Below, piece after piece: positions 34,511-46,023 of a DNA stretch of 64,000 nucleotides. Numbering within the stretch: the stretch's first letter is position 1; every line of letters begins with the position of its first letter. This stretch comes from Globodera rostochiensis. Its lineage: Eukaryota > Nematoda > Chromadorea > Rhabditida > Heteroderidae. The notes below the pieces were generated by a model, which saw nothing but the letters and a program-made list of their open reading frames with translations, made no database searches and had not been told where the DNA came from. Position numbers and translations under genes: made by a program. Where the stretch lies: NCBI GenBank assembly GCA_018350325.1, contig JAEVLN010000027.1, positions 248,001 through 312,000 of the forward strand, written 5' to 3'.

Positions 34511-35181
34511 GATCGGCAAATCTAACTCTCTGTCCTCACTGAACACAAATTATCGATTTGTGTCTTACCCTTACCGCCCTAAAAAGTTGAGTTTCGCACC
34601 CCTCTTCCCACATTTGCCGCGTTTGCCGCGGATTTGTTTGTTGATAACTTCTGCAGATTTGACCGTTAAAATTCATTTTTTCCGATGATTATATGTCTAA
34701 AGAAGGCAAATCGATATTTTACAGAAGGATTTTTTCGCTATTTATGTAAATAAAACGCTAATTTTTGGTATTTTCCTATTTTAAAACTTTTTCCATTATG
34801 ACTCCGGCTTGTCCTATTAAAGAAGCTATTATTGCCAGAAAACCCGAAATGTTACTGTTTTAAGTTTTCTGACCAAATCGCCTTTGAGATTTGTCCAACG
34901 CAAAGCTAGAAATCTTTAACCAAACTTTAAATTATTTGCAGTTTTAAATTTGACCCAATTTGGTCCGTTTTTTGTGTCATTTTATTGAGAAATTTATTGT
35001 TGGTATTGAACCACGCTCAGCAAAAGATTGGTAATAAAATTTAATTTTTCCTTTAAAACAAAAAAAACAAAAGCTTGAAATTTTGGAACGTCACGGCTAT
35101 GGGCGGTTATAAGATCTGAAATTAAAAATGATGTTTTTTACAAAAATTTTGCGTTAATTTTCCCCCAAAATTTATTTAGCT

Positions 35182-37390
35182 ATGCCAAAAGCAAACTCTG
35201 CGTTGGAACGGATGAAGCATTTGCTTGACACGGGCTATCGTGCGGACGTTCACTTTTTGCTGGGGGAGAGGGACGAAAAAGATGCGAGTTTTGGGGATAG
35301 ATTAAATAATTTTGGATCCATTTAAGTTTTTCTATTTTTTGTTTATTTGAATTTGAAGCTTCTGCCGGCACATAAAGCGATTCTGGGGAAAGCCTCCGAC
35401 GTTTTTGAGGCAATGTTCCGTTATGACGAGGAAAATGCCGCCGCTGGGACCGGTGGGGAAAATTTGGGTAAATATGGATCATATGGCCCAGAGGCAAAAC
35501 GGAACAAATTATATATCATTCGACTCCTCTCGGTCTGCAATGTAAGAATCCGGAAAAAAAAATTTGCGGCAAGCATTCCCCGAAGAGTTACAAACCCGGG
35601 ACTGAAGTGTCTTTTGACTGGGGGCTCAGTTGTCCACTGATTAAAAAATAGGCAAAATCACTCATATAGGCTTTTAAAATGACGAATTTGTCGATAGAAA
35701 ATAAAAATTGGGAATTTAAACTCGCCCCACTACTTGCTCCGTCATCGCATGCTCGCTGTTGGCGGGCCGGGTACACGGCCTTTCATTTTATTTTTCCGGT
35801 TTATTTACTCAAAAGTTGGTTTTTTCTTAAATTTTCAAAATTTTAAACCGGTTCAAAAACGGATTTAAATTCCCAATTTTTATTTTCTATCGACAAATTC
35901 GTCATTTTAAAAGCCTATATGAGTGATTTTGCCCATTTTTTAATCAGTGGACAACTGAGCCCCCAGTCAAAAGACACTTCAGTCCCGGGTCTGTAACTCT
36001 TCGGGGAATGCTTGCCGCAAATTTTTTTTTTTCGGACAGAGAGGAGTCGAATGATATATAATTTGTTCCGTTTTGCCTCTGGGCCGTATGATCCATATTT
36101 TCCAAAATTTGTTTAAATTTTTTGAAAACGGTTTTTAGCCTCTTCGGAAGAGATTAAGCCTGTGGAGGTGCCCGACGTGGAGGTGGGGGCGTTCAAGGCA
36201 ATGTTAGCCTTCATTTACGCCGATGATTTGAGTGGACTGAACGGGGACAACGCAATTGCTGTGCTTTACGCGGGTGAATTTTAAGTAATCGAACCGCTAA
36301 TTTTTTTTTTGCAAGAAATTTATAATTATGGTGAAATTTATTAAAAATTAGTGTGGAAAATTCTTAGTATTGAAAATTTCAAAAACAAAAAACTTTTAAT
36401 GGATTAATTGTCGTTTAGCCAAAAAATATCACGTTCCGGACTGATCAAAGCGTGCGTGGACTTTCCCATACCGGAGTTGCGCAATGTTTTTGTCGCATTT
36501 CACGAGGCTCACCTCCTTGGAGAAGAGGTGAGGAATGTTTTTATTTTTTTGTAATTTGATTTATTTTGGAAAATAATTTTCCGAACCAATTTCAATAACC
36601 GATTTAAATATTATAAAGGCTTCAATTATTTGTCATATTCTTTTTTGATACTGGGAAGCCTATAGAAGCGATTTGGGGTGTTTTGCAGAATTTCCAAGCT
36701 AATAGAAGCCTGTTTAAACCGAAATGTTAAGAATTATTTATATTTACATTTTCAATTTTTCTTTATTTTGGGACTTTGTTCGCCGCTGTATGGGTTACAT
36801 CGATGTGAATGCGGACAAGTTTTTGCAAATTGATCAAGAATTGTTGTGTAAGATTTTGGACCGTGACGAGCTGGTGATCAACAAGGAACTTGCAATTTGG
36901 AATGCCGTAAATTAGCAAAAAGTTTAAGTATTTTATAATTAGTGAAAAAATAGCGTTTTGGAATTTATAATTTTAAGTCAAACCCCTAAAATTTGGTCAA
37001 CATTTTTTCTTATTTAAATGAATCTTTTATTAAGGCACTTGGCTGGGCGGACGAAAAATGTCGTCAAAATGGGAAAGAGTGTTCAGCGGAGAATAGACGT
37101 GAAATGCTCGGCCCGGCCCTCTTTAAAATTCGTTTTCCGCTCATCCCACAGGGCGCTTTTTCTAAATTGATTGGTTGGCACTTTTTTGTTGCACTTTCAT
37201 TTATTTTTTTACACTTTTTTTGACAGTTCCATCCGGAGTGTTCAACCCCACCCCTACCCCCCCTAACATCGCACCTCGCAGTGCTCGAGCCGACCCCCCC
37301 CCCTTGGGCATCTATGGACTGCCGAAGAACCTACCGGAGTCGAGTGATACGGAATTTTTGTATTGTTGTCAAAATTCCACGAAAACTTAA
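35182..37390 (+). pseudogene. BTB/BACK-domain protein pseudogene, unit 1
   Basis: Segments follow the BTB-BACK order of proteins expanded in cyst nematodes: ALERMKHLLDTGYRADVHFL, LLPAHKAILGKASDVFEAMF, then (exon from 36,139, in phase 1 with donor GG|GTAAAT at 35,468) VPDVEVGAFKAMLAFIYADD, then [20 protein letters not shown]. The BACK part follows: RCMGYIDVNADKFLQIDQEL, ALGWADEKCRQNGKE, MLGPALFKIRFPLI. Lesions: an in-frame TAA at 35,323-35,325 unless spliced out, a one-base frameshift at about 36,433-36,437 (KKYHV to SGLIK), and no AG before the exon at about 36,774. BTB proteins usually recruit substrates to cullin-3 ligases; this copy is unlikely to do so. Confidence 0.8.
35466..36105. mobile_element. 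Foldback element (long palindrome) in BTB intron, unit 1
   Basis: The left arm (35,466-35,718) and right arm (about 35,866-36,105) are reverse complements: both ends read AAATATGGATCAT/ATGATCCATATTT, followed by CCCAGAGGCAAAACGGAACA and CAAACCCGGGACTGAAGTGT. A 147-bp centre includes TGCTCCGTCATCGCATGC. The donor of the BTB intron lies at the left end and the acceptor just past the right end. Confidence 0.85.
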
Positions 37391-38717
37391 ATGTTGTTTT
37401 GGTTTCATTTTGTATCTGCAGAATTTTGCCTAATTTTTCGTTTGGGGTGGACTGAATTTAAATATTAATTCGTGCATTTGCTTTGGAATTTTCTCATTTT
37501 GAATATTAGATCAATTATTATAAAAATTCTTCAAAAAATAAGGACGAAGACCTGAAATATGATAACGTCGAGATTTCACACGTAATTTAAAAATTAAAAT
37601 TGCCAGTTCTTATAAAAAACTTACTAGGTGGTGGGGGTGGTCCGGCGGTGCCGATGCAAATTGAAATACCTAATCATATGTTTTGAGAGGGCATGATAAA
37701 ATACCCAAATCACACAATGCCAAAGCGTGAGCTTTTTGTTCAAAAATTTCAACACTCACGCCAAATTCTCATTTCCAAGTACATTCTTGGAAATAAGTAA
37801 GCTTAAATTTATAAGCACGTCCGTTTCCAAGTACTGTACTTGGCATCCAAGTACATATCTCATCACTGGACTATACATTGAATTTACGCTTTAAGTAGTG
37901 GGACGAGACGGAGGCGGAGGAAGAAGTCTGACGAGCGCCACTGGGGGGCGAGCGCGCGGGAACCCGCGGAGCGGGCGCGCGCTGACTTCTTCCGGAGCCC
38001 CGGGAGTCTCGCCCAAAACCTATTGGCCGCCGTAGTCGGAGTGTGCGGTACTTTGGCTGCTATTTTCCTCTTATCGGGCTTTGATCTTTTGAAAGTCGTT
38101 TTTTCTTTAATCAAAAATTTAAAATTAAACCGGTTCAAAAAAACTTTAAATTCTCAATTTTTAGTTTAATTGACGAATTCGTAATCAGCGCATCAAATAA
38201 TTGTAACCGATGTATTGAACCAACTGTAAACAGAAGACAACTATGCATACACAAAAATTCTAAAGACTAGAGCTTTCGAATAGTACTAAGCCTTTGTAAC
38301 TCGGTTGACTAAGCACAGAGTTATGGTTTAACCGCGGTAAGACCGTACCATACCGAACACTAATTTGGTATGCTTTACGACCGATCGACAACACTCAAAT
38401 CGTAAATTTGTAAACATATAAAGTGACGAAGCGCTAAAATTACAAACATAAGAAGAAAAAAAAGCTCAAATATTCAGAATGTATTTGTTAGAGGGTATCA
38501 CAATAATTGTTTTTTGATCACTAAAAGTGATTAGCGAATGTGGGTGATCAGAGCAAAATTTAGGGTGTGAATAACAGAAATTTATGGAATGAGCGAGCCA
38601 CAAAAGAGGTGGAAATAAATTGTTGATTGAATTTTTACAGTTTAAAATTGCAAGAAATCTTCGAAACTTTGTTTCTATCCCTCTCCATTTGTGTGTACTT
38701 TCTTGAGTTCATCAGCC
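37391..38717. other. Intergenic with repeats, unit 1
   Basis: No gene. Contains a truncated GC hairpin (37,633), CCAAGTACTGTACTTGG-type palindromes (37,775-37,860), and the GC-rich dispersed repeat (37,895-38,005). Same content in unit 2 at +8,633. Confidence 0.6.
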
Positions 38718-41700
38718 TCAGCGGATTTGTTGCAAAATTTGTGCCATTTTGGACACGTCGCCGACCGTTTGGAAAGCGCGCCAAGTGATTTTGATGCCCA
38801 AAAGTTCGGCCTCCAGAGCCGCGACTTCGGCCGATGCCGTACTCAGAGCGATGAACAAATACGTCTAAATTTTGCAGTTTTAAAAGTATTTTAAAAATTC
38901 TAAATCTAATCTTCGTTTAAATTTAAAAAAAGAAGCAAAATTTAATAAACCGAAATGCCAAAAACATCGTTCGCTCACCGCGGCAATTTGTGCGTCGTTA
39001 AATTTTGCTTTTTCGCGCCGCGCAAGGTCTTTGATTTTGGCATGTTTTTCGGACAAATTGCGGGTGAAAATGTTGTCCAGCGACGGCGAACTTGATGCCA
39101 TCAATTGTGGCATTCCAATTTTGGCCAAATCAATGCCCAATTTGGCGGCCATCGCTTGTCGGAGGTTGGCCAATTCAGACAAATTGTGCTCGACGAATTT
39201 GGGCAGATTCTCCAATTGTGCCGACGTTAGGAAGTGACTGTCTTTAATTGGAAAAGATTGAATATTTTATTAATTTAAAATTCAAATTTATTTAAATTTA
39301 CTCTGTGCCCATTCGCCAATTTGGACCGCCTGTTTCAGATAGGACGTGGCAATTTCGATGCCGCCGAAGAATTGGCCGACATTTTTCACATAACGCGTCG
39401 GTTTTTGGATGACCATTTCCCACAGAAATGCATTTTTGGCTTCGCGACTGTCGTTGATGCCCTGGTCGAGCAAAGTGTCCAAAATGGCCGGGGTCACATT
39501 GTTGACGCCCGTCATGGTGCTGCAAATGCAAAACATTCCATTAAGTAAGGGATGGACCCGGAAGCGCCATGTGCCAAATAAAATGGTACAGCGCCCCATG
39601 TCCCTCGGACTCTTTGCTCGTGGCCAAGCCCTTCTACGATGGACACTGCGTCTCTCAGTTAGTTTGAAGCCCCAACCTTTTGCTCATGTTCTTATAAAAT
39701 CAAAGCTTCGAGTACTGCTTCGAAAACGAAAACCCCCAGCAGATGGCAGAAGGGTGGGAATATTGGCACTACCCGAGAAGGTGCCACCGCCATATTCTCC
39801 CGGCCATCACCCAAGCTTTCGAATTAGTTCAAAATTTCGACCATGGAAAGCTCGTAACTACGGATTACGCGCGATTTTTGGCTGTTACGGATTAGGAATT
39901 TCAAAATACAGACAAAACTTCGACCCCAGCAGATCAATAACAGAAAGCCTCCCCTCTGACTCCAATCAGGCACTATTGGCAAAGATTCCGGGCGGCCCCC
40001 TTAACATCGTGACAGTGTAATGATCGATCACCAAACCTTCAAAATTAAATTTCAAAATTAATCCCACCGTTCGCGCAGCTCCTTTCTGAACGTGTCCAAA
40101 CTGTCTTCAATCTGTTTGACGTGCACAATTTCGTGCTCAATGTCAATTGACTGTTCGGTACTCAAAGCTCCGACTTCGGCACAGGCAGCCCTCAGAGCGA
40201 TGAACAAATACGTCTAAATTTTGCAGTTTTAAAAGTATTTTAAAAATTCTAAATCTAATCTTCGTTTAAATTTAAAAAAAGAAGCAAAATTTAATAAACC
40301 GAAATGCCAAAAACATCGTTCGCTCACCGCGGCAATTTGTGCGTCGTTAAATTTTGCTTTTTCGCGCCGCGCAAGGTCTTTGATTTTGGCATGTTTTTCG
40401 GACAAATTGCGGGTGAAAATGTTGTCCAGCGACGGCGAACTTGATGCCATCAATTGTGGCATTCCAATTTTGGCCAAATCAATGCCCAATTTGGCGGCCA
40501 TCGCTTGTCGGAGGTTGGCCAATTCAGACAAATTGTGTTCGACGAATTTGGGCAGATTCTCCAATTGTGCCGACGTTAGGAAGTGACTGTCTTTAATTGG
40601 AGACGATTGAATATTTATTAATTTAAAATTCAAATTTATTTAAATTTACTCTGTGCCCATTCGCCAATTTGGACCGCCTGTTTCAGATAGGACGTGGCAA
40701 TTTCGATGCCGCCAAAGAGTTTGTTCGCATAACTCGTTGGCATTTTGTTGCTTATTTTGCTCAAAAATGCCTTTTTTTCTTCGTCATGACTCTCGTTGAT
40801 GCCGTGGTCGAGCAAAATTTTGACAACTGGCGAGCTAAGTTTAACGCCTGGCATAATGCTGAAAATGTACACTTAAAATGTTAAACGGCTGAAAGGCAAT
40901 GCCACCGTTCGCGCAGCTCCTCTCTGAACGTGTCCAAACTATTTTCTATTTGTTTAATCTGCGCGGTGTGCTCAATCTCCGCCTTCCTACGTGCCACCAA
41001 TTTGGTCAGCTTGGCTTTGTGCTGTCCGTTCCCCTTGGGGACATTTGGCAAGAATTTCTCCAATTTTATGAAGATAAACGCCGGGAACCATTGCAGCAGG
41101 TCATCGTCTGGATCAATGTCATCTTCTGAATCAGCTTCCAAATCAGCGATTAGCCCATCTTCCAATTGGAGTTCCTCAATGATCTGCTCAACTTCCAAAT
41201 CAGTGATCAGATCATCTTCCGATTGGACAGCCATAGTGATCTGCTCATTTTCCGATCGGAGTACCATCTCCCAGATCAGAGTCTCGTTCATCTCCAGCAA
41301 CTCCTCGAGTTGACCCTTCGGGTCCATGATTTCAGAGGTAGACGCAATTGCGTGTTCTGCAAGTTGAGGTGTCCCCGGTTGTTCGGCGTTCAGGTCAATG
41401 TTTTCCGAAGTGGACGCGACTTTGTGCTCCTCGATCTGAGGCGTCCCCGGTTGTTCGACATGTTGTCCAATGTTGACTTTTACTTCTACCGACTTTTTGG
41501 CCATCTGTATAAATAATTTTTTGAATTTATAAAGCTTTGAAATTAACCTTCTTGCTGGGTTTGATCGGCTTTTCGAACATTTTGCTGACCTTAAAACAAA
41601 ATAATTAATTTAATTTAATAAAAATGGAAAAATGCCTCTTCCGGTTGCATTGCGCTGGTTCGTTTTCTTGTTCCCGCAAGTTTTGGCGTTGCGTCGGCGT

Positions 41701-41752
41701 ACAGCAAAAGGGCGCAAATTGAAAGAAAAAAAATGGGCAATTTTTGAATCAT
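38718..41752 (-). CDS. Secreted repeat protein of unknown family, nine exons, 667 aa, copy 1
   Basis: Exons: 41636-41752, 41548-41589, 40906-41504, 40650-40858, 40328-40590, 40068-40213, 39302-39519, 38979-39241 and 38718-38864; total 2,004 bp in one frame. Exon 1 encodes a signal peptide (KLPIFFLSICALLLYADA). Exon 3 is an acidic linker (EQPGTPQ twice, then SEDDIDPDDDLLQWFPAF). Exons 4-6 and 7-9 are two copies of a 200-residue, mostly helical module: GGIEIATSYLKQAVQIGEWA, LPKFVEHNLSELANLRQAMA, IFTRNLSEKHAKIKDLARRE, TYLFIAL. Modules are joined by KQIENSLDTFREELRER-type helices. Intron 1 (41,590-41,635) must start with GC (GAG|GCATTT) for the frame to close, an accepted rarer donor. No known domain recognised; secretion is likely. 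Confidence 0.8.
38845..39366. repeat. Homogenised block within the secreted-protein gene (copy of 40,194-40,715)
   Basis: This stretch, covering exon 8 and both flanking introns, is almost base-identical to 40,194-40,715 (one clear change, GCTCGACG/GTTCGACG, besides small changes in the intron). The coding sequence just outside diverges strongly. Confidence 0.85.
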
Positions 41753-42356
41753 TTTTAAATGTTCTAAAATAAAAACATTTTAATTATAAACAAAAATATT
41801 TTTTAATATATATTTAAATAGTCAATGCGCTCATATATCAAAAAAAAGTTACATTTCCAGTTTTAAATGAGTTTAATAAATATACAAAACAATGTTATTT
41901 TGTATTTAAATATATTGAAAAAATAAAATAAAATTCTTTTTAAAATAATTTCTTATTGATTTATTTAATGTTAATGCTGAAAATTAAAATGAATGTGGTT
42001 TTTCATTCAATGCCTTACTATTTATGCAAAACAATGCCACGTATTCCAATGAATACTCATAAAGAATAAGGAATCAGAGAAAAAGAAAATCGATGGGAAT
42101 ACACTGGAATATGCATAAAATATGCACGAGAATATGTAGCAACAATGACGACAATGAAATACGTATATACATATTTTGGTTTTGTGGTTGAAAAATGGAT
42201 TTTTTTATTAGAAATAAAATTTTCATGAATATTACGATTTACAAATATTAAGGCCTTGAAATCATAATTGTAATTTGATGATCAATGAAAGGTCTTGCAG
42301 AAAGAATGTTTAGCTTTAACTCCAAAGCCGGATAATAACTGGGGAAAAATTAGAGA

Positions 42357-42510
42357 GGGTTCGTTAGGCTTAGGTCTAAGCCAACCTGAGATTTGAGTGA
42401 CTTAGGCCTAAAAGCGCCAGGGTGGCTTAGGCAGGCCTAAGCTTAACGAACCCCAAGCTAGGTTGGCTTAGGTCTAAGCCTATCAGCACCTAAGGAACCC
42501 TATAAAAGCG
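42357..42510. repeat. GCTTAGGCCTAAGC palindrome cluster at the end of unit 1
   Basis: GGGTTCGTTAGGCTTAG and CTAAGCTTAACGAACCC are inverted. More GGCTTAGGTCTAAGCC copies follow to 42,482. A MITE-like structure repeated at 50,990-51,143 and, in fragment, at 24,860. Confidence 0.7.
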
Positions 42511-42658
42511 ATTTTGGGTGATTAATGGTGTTCGGTTAGGAAAATGTGCCTAAAATTTGCAAAAAAAAAAGCATTTTATTTCGTTTTATGAGAAATTATT
42601 TTTGTTTTCCGAGTAAGAATCAGGAAAAAGAGTAATTGTAAAAAGAACAAATGGATTT

Positions 42659-42720
42659 TACTCGGGGATTAGAACTCCGATAACTATACGACACAGAATT
42701 GAACCACGGAGCCATATGAA
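42659..42720 (-). tRNA. tRNA-like pseudogene, unit 2
   Basis: Duplicate of the 34,045-34,106 sequence, with the same A and B boxes. Confidence 0.45.
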
Positions 42721-42950
42721 CATTGATTTAAAAAGCTGTGCAAAAGATATTGAATTAAGGATTTCTAAATTTGATTTATCATTATGTTTTTCAAATCTTT
42801 AAAGCTTTAAATTCTAGACAAATTCTCACCAAAAATGGCATCTTTAGGGGTGTAAAAAAGTCTCGATTTTCGAGACCAAGTACTCGAGACCGAGACCCAA
42901 AAAACCCGACTTTTCTCGAGTCGATACCGAGACTCTCGTGCATCACTAGT

Positions 42951-43124
42951 TGGGACCAGCAGTTTGGATGGATTGGAAAGGCGCGACGCGGACTGTCTCA
43001 AGACGTTCTTCGGCATGGTCGGAGTAACGGTGGATGATTTTACCGGCCGCCTCAGCCCTCACGCTGCAAGGAGCTTTTGCTGGAGGGGATGCCCGCGAGT
43101 GCATTCGCCCGAGGCGAGTCTTCC
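42951..43124 (+). pseudogene. SecA-like gene relics, unit 2
   Basis: Same ERRDADCLKTFFGMVGVTVD fragment and upstream-exon fragment as at 34,345-34,510. The Walker A relic at 33,331 lies outside the unit and is not repeated. Confidence 0.75.
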
Positions 43125-43802
43125 GATCGGCAAATCTAACTCTCTGTCCTCACTGAACACAAATTATCGATTTGTGTCTTACCCTTACCGCCCTAAAAAG
43201 TTGAGTTTCGCACCCCTCTTCCCACATTTGCCGCGTTTGCCGCGGATTTGTTTGTTGATAACTTCTGCAGATTTGACCGTTAAAATTCATTTTTTCCGAT
43301 GATTATATGTCTAAAGAAGGCAAATCGATATTTTACAGAAGGATTTTTTCGCTATTTATGTAAATAAAACGCTAATTTTTGGTATTTTCCTATTTTAAAA
43401 CTTTTTCCATTATGACTCCGGCTTGTCCTATTAAAGAAGCTATTATTGCCAGAAAACCCGAAATGTTACTGTTTTAAGTTTTCTGACCAAATCGCCTTTG
43501 AGATTTGTCCAACGCAAAGCTAGAAATCTTTAACCAAACTTTAAATTATTTGCAGTTTTAAATTTGACCCAATTTGGTCCGTTTCTTTGTGTCATTTTTT
43601 TATTGAGAAATTTATTGTTGGTATTGAACCACGCTCAGCAAAAGATTGGTAATAAAATTTAATTTTTCCTTTAAAACAAAAAAAAAACAAAAGCTTGAAA
43701 TTTTGGAACGTCACGGCTACGGGCGGTTATAAGATCTGAAATTAAAAATGATGTTTTTTACAAAAATTTTACGATAATTTTCCCCATAAAATTTATTTAG
43801 CT

Positions 43803-46023
43803 ATGCCAAAAGCAAACTCTGCGTTGGAACGGATGAAGCATTTGCTTGACACGGGCTATCGTGCGGACGTTCACTTTTTGCTGGGGGAGAGGGACGAAAA
43901 AGATGCGAGTTTTGGGGATAGATTAAATAATTTTGGATCCATTTATGCTTACATTTTAGTTTTTCTATTTTTTGTTTATTTGAATTTGAAGCTTCTGCCG
44001 GCACATAAAGCGATTCTGGGGAAAGCCTCCGACGTTTTTGAGGCAATGTTCCGTTATGACGAGGAAAATGCCGCCGCTGGGACCGGTGGGGAAAATTTGG
44101 GTAAATATGGATCATATGGCCCAGAGGCAAAACGGAACAAATTATATATCATTCGACTCCTCTCGGTCTGCAATGTAAGAATCCGGAAAAAAAAATTTGC
44201 GGCAAGCATTCCCCGAAGAGTTACAAACCCGGGACTGAAGTGTCTTTTGACTGGGGGCTCAGTTGTCCACTGATTAAAAAATAGGCAAAATCACTCATAT
44301 AGGCTTTTAAAATGACGAATTTGTCGATAGAAAATGAAAATTGGGAATTTAAACTCGCCCCACTACTTGCTCCGTCATCGCATGCTCGCTGTTGGCGGGC
44401 CGGGTACACGGCCTTTCATTTTATTTTTCCGGTTTATTTACTCAAAAGTTGGTTTTTTCTTAAATTTTCAAAATTTTAAACCGGTTCAAAAACGGATTTA
44501 AATTCCCAATTTTTATTTTCTATCGACAAATTCGTCATTTTAAAAGCCTATATGAGTGATTTTGCCCATTTTTTAATCAGTGGACAACTGAGCCCCCAGT
44601 CAAAAGACACTTCAGTCCCGGGTCTGTAACTCTTCGGGGAATGCTTGCCGCAAATTTTTTTTTTTCGGACAGAGAGGAGTCGAATGATATATAATTTGTT
44701 CCGTTTTGCCTCTGGGCCGTATGATCCATATTTTCCAAAATTTGTTTAAATTTTTTGAAAACGGTTTTTAGCCTCTTCGGAAGAGATTAAGCCTGTGGAG
44801 GTGCCCGACGTGGAGGTGGGGGCGTTCAAGGCAATGTTAGCCTTCATTTACGCCGATGATTTGAGTGGACTGAACGGGGACAACGCAATTGCTGTGCTTT
44901 ACGCGGGTGAATTTTAAGTAATCGAACCGCTAATTTTTTTTTTGCAAGAAATTTATAATTATGGTGAAATTTATTAAAAATTAGTGTGGAAAATTCTTAG
45001 TATTGAAAATTTCAAAAACAAAAAACTTTTAATGGATTAATTGTCGTTTAGCCAAAAAATATCACGTTCCGGACTGATCAAAGCGTGCGTGGACTTTCCC
45101 ATACCGGAGTTGCGCAATGTTTTTGTCGCATTTCACGAGGCTCACCTCCTTGGAGAAGAGGTGAGGAATGTTTTTATTTTTTTGTAATTTGATTTATTTT
45201 GGAAAATAATTTTCCGAACCAATTTCAATAACCGATTTAAATATTATAAAGGCTTCAATTATTTGTCATATTCTTTTTTGATACTGGGAAGCCTATAGAA
45301 GCGATTTGGGGTGTTTTGCAGAATTTCCAAGCTAATAGAAGCCTGTTTAAACCGAAATGTTAAGAATTATTTATATTTACATTTTCAATTTTTCTTTATT
45401 TTGGGACTTTGTTCGCCGCTGTATGGGTTACATCGATGTGAATGCGGACAAGTTTTTGCAAATTGATCAAGAATTGTTGTGTAAGATTTTGGACCGTGAC
45501 GAGCTGGTGATCAACAAGGAACTTGCAATTTGGAATGCCGTAAATTAGCAAAAAGTTTAAGTATTTTATAATTAGTGAAAAAATAGCGTTTTGGAATTTA
45601 TAATTTTAAGTCAAACCCCTAAAATTTGGTCAACATTTTTTCTTATTTAAATGAATCTTTTATTAAGGCACTTGGCTGGGCGGACGAAAAATGTCGTCAA
45701 AATGGGAAAGAGTGTTCAGCGGAGAATAGACGTGAAATGCTCGGCCCGGCCCTCTTTAAAATTCGTTTTCCGCTCATCCCACAGGGCGCTTTTTCTAAAT
45801 TGATTGGTTGGCACTTTTTTGTTGCACTTTCATTTATTTTTTTACACTTTTTTTGACAGTTCCATCCGGAGTGTTCAACCCCACCCCTACCCCCCCTAAC
45901 ATCGCACCTCGCAGTGCTCGAGCCGACCCCCCCCCCTTGGGCATCTATGGACTGCCGAAGAACCTACCGGAGTCGAGTGATACGGAATTTTTGTATTGTT
46001 GTCAAAATTCCACGAAAACTTAA
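43803..46023 (+). pseudogene. BTB/BACK-domain protein pseudogene, unit 2
   Basis: Same structure as copy 1. Here the first segment is open from 43,803 through LLPAHKAILGKASDVFEAMF because of 12 extra bases (near 43,945) that replace the TAA of copy 1, but the insert encodes a hydrophobic stretch (YAYILVFLFFVYLN) unlike BTB proteins and may be an intron. The frameshift before SGLIK (about 45,066) and the missing acceptor before RCMGYIDV (about 45,407) are shared with copy 1, so they predate the duplication. Confidence 0.8.
44099..44738. mobile_element. Foldback element (long palindrome) in BTB intron, unit 2
   Basis: Copy of 35,466-36,105 at +8,633, with one visible substitution in the left arm (AAAATGAAAATTGG). 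Confidence 0.85.

Larger units (their letters stand above)
33917..42530. repeat. Tandem segmental duplication, unit 1 (8,614 bp)
   Basis: Starts at TTCGGTTAGG (33,917) and ends GATTAATGGTG (42,530), where the same TTCGGTTAGG begins unit 2. The two units differ by a 12-bp indel at about 35,322, a few homopolymer lengths and a handful of substitutions. Confidence 0.97.

Noticed and set aside
39409..40020. 203-residue plus-strand ORF (also 48,042-48,653)
   Set aside because: It overlaps exon 7 of the minus-strand gene and its intron, has no domain and no splice support; it is open by chance.
40899..41516. Plus-strand ORFs antisense to exon 3 of the secreted protein (also in unit 2)
   Set aside because: Serine-rich mirror of the acidic coding sequence; the minus-strand gene explains the open frames.
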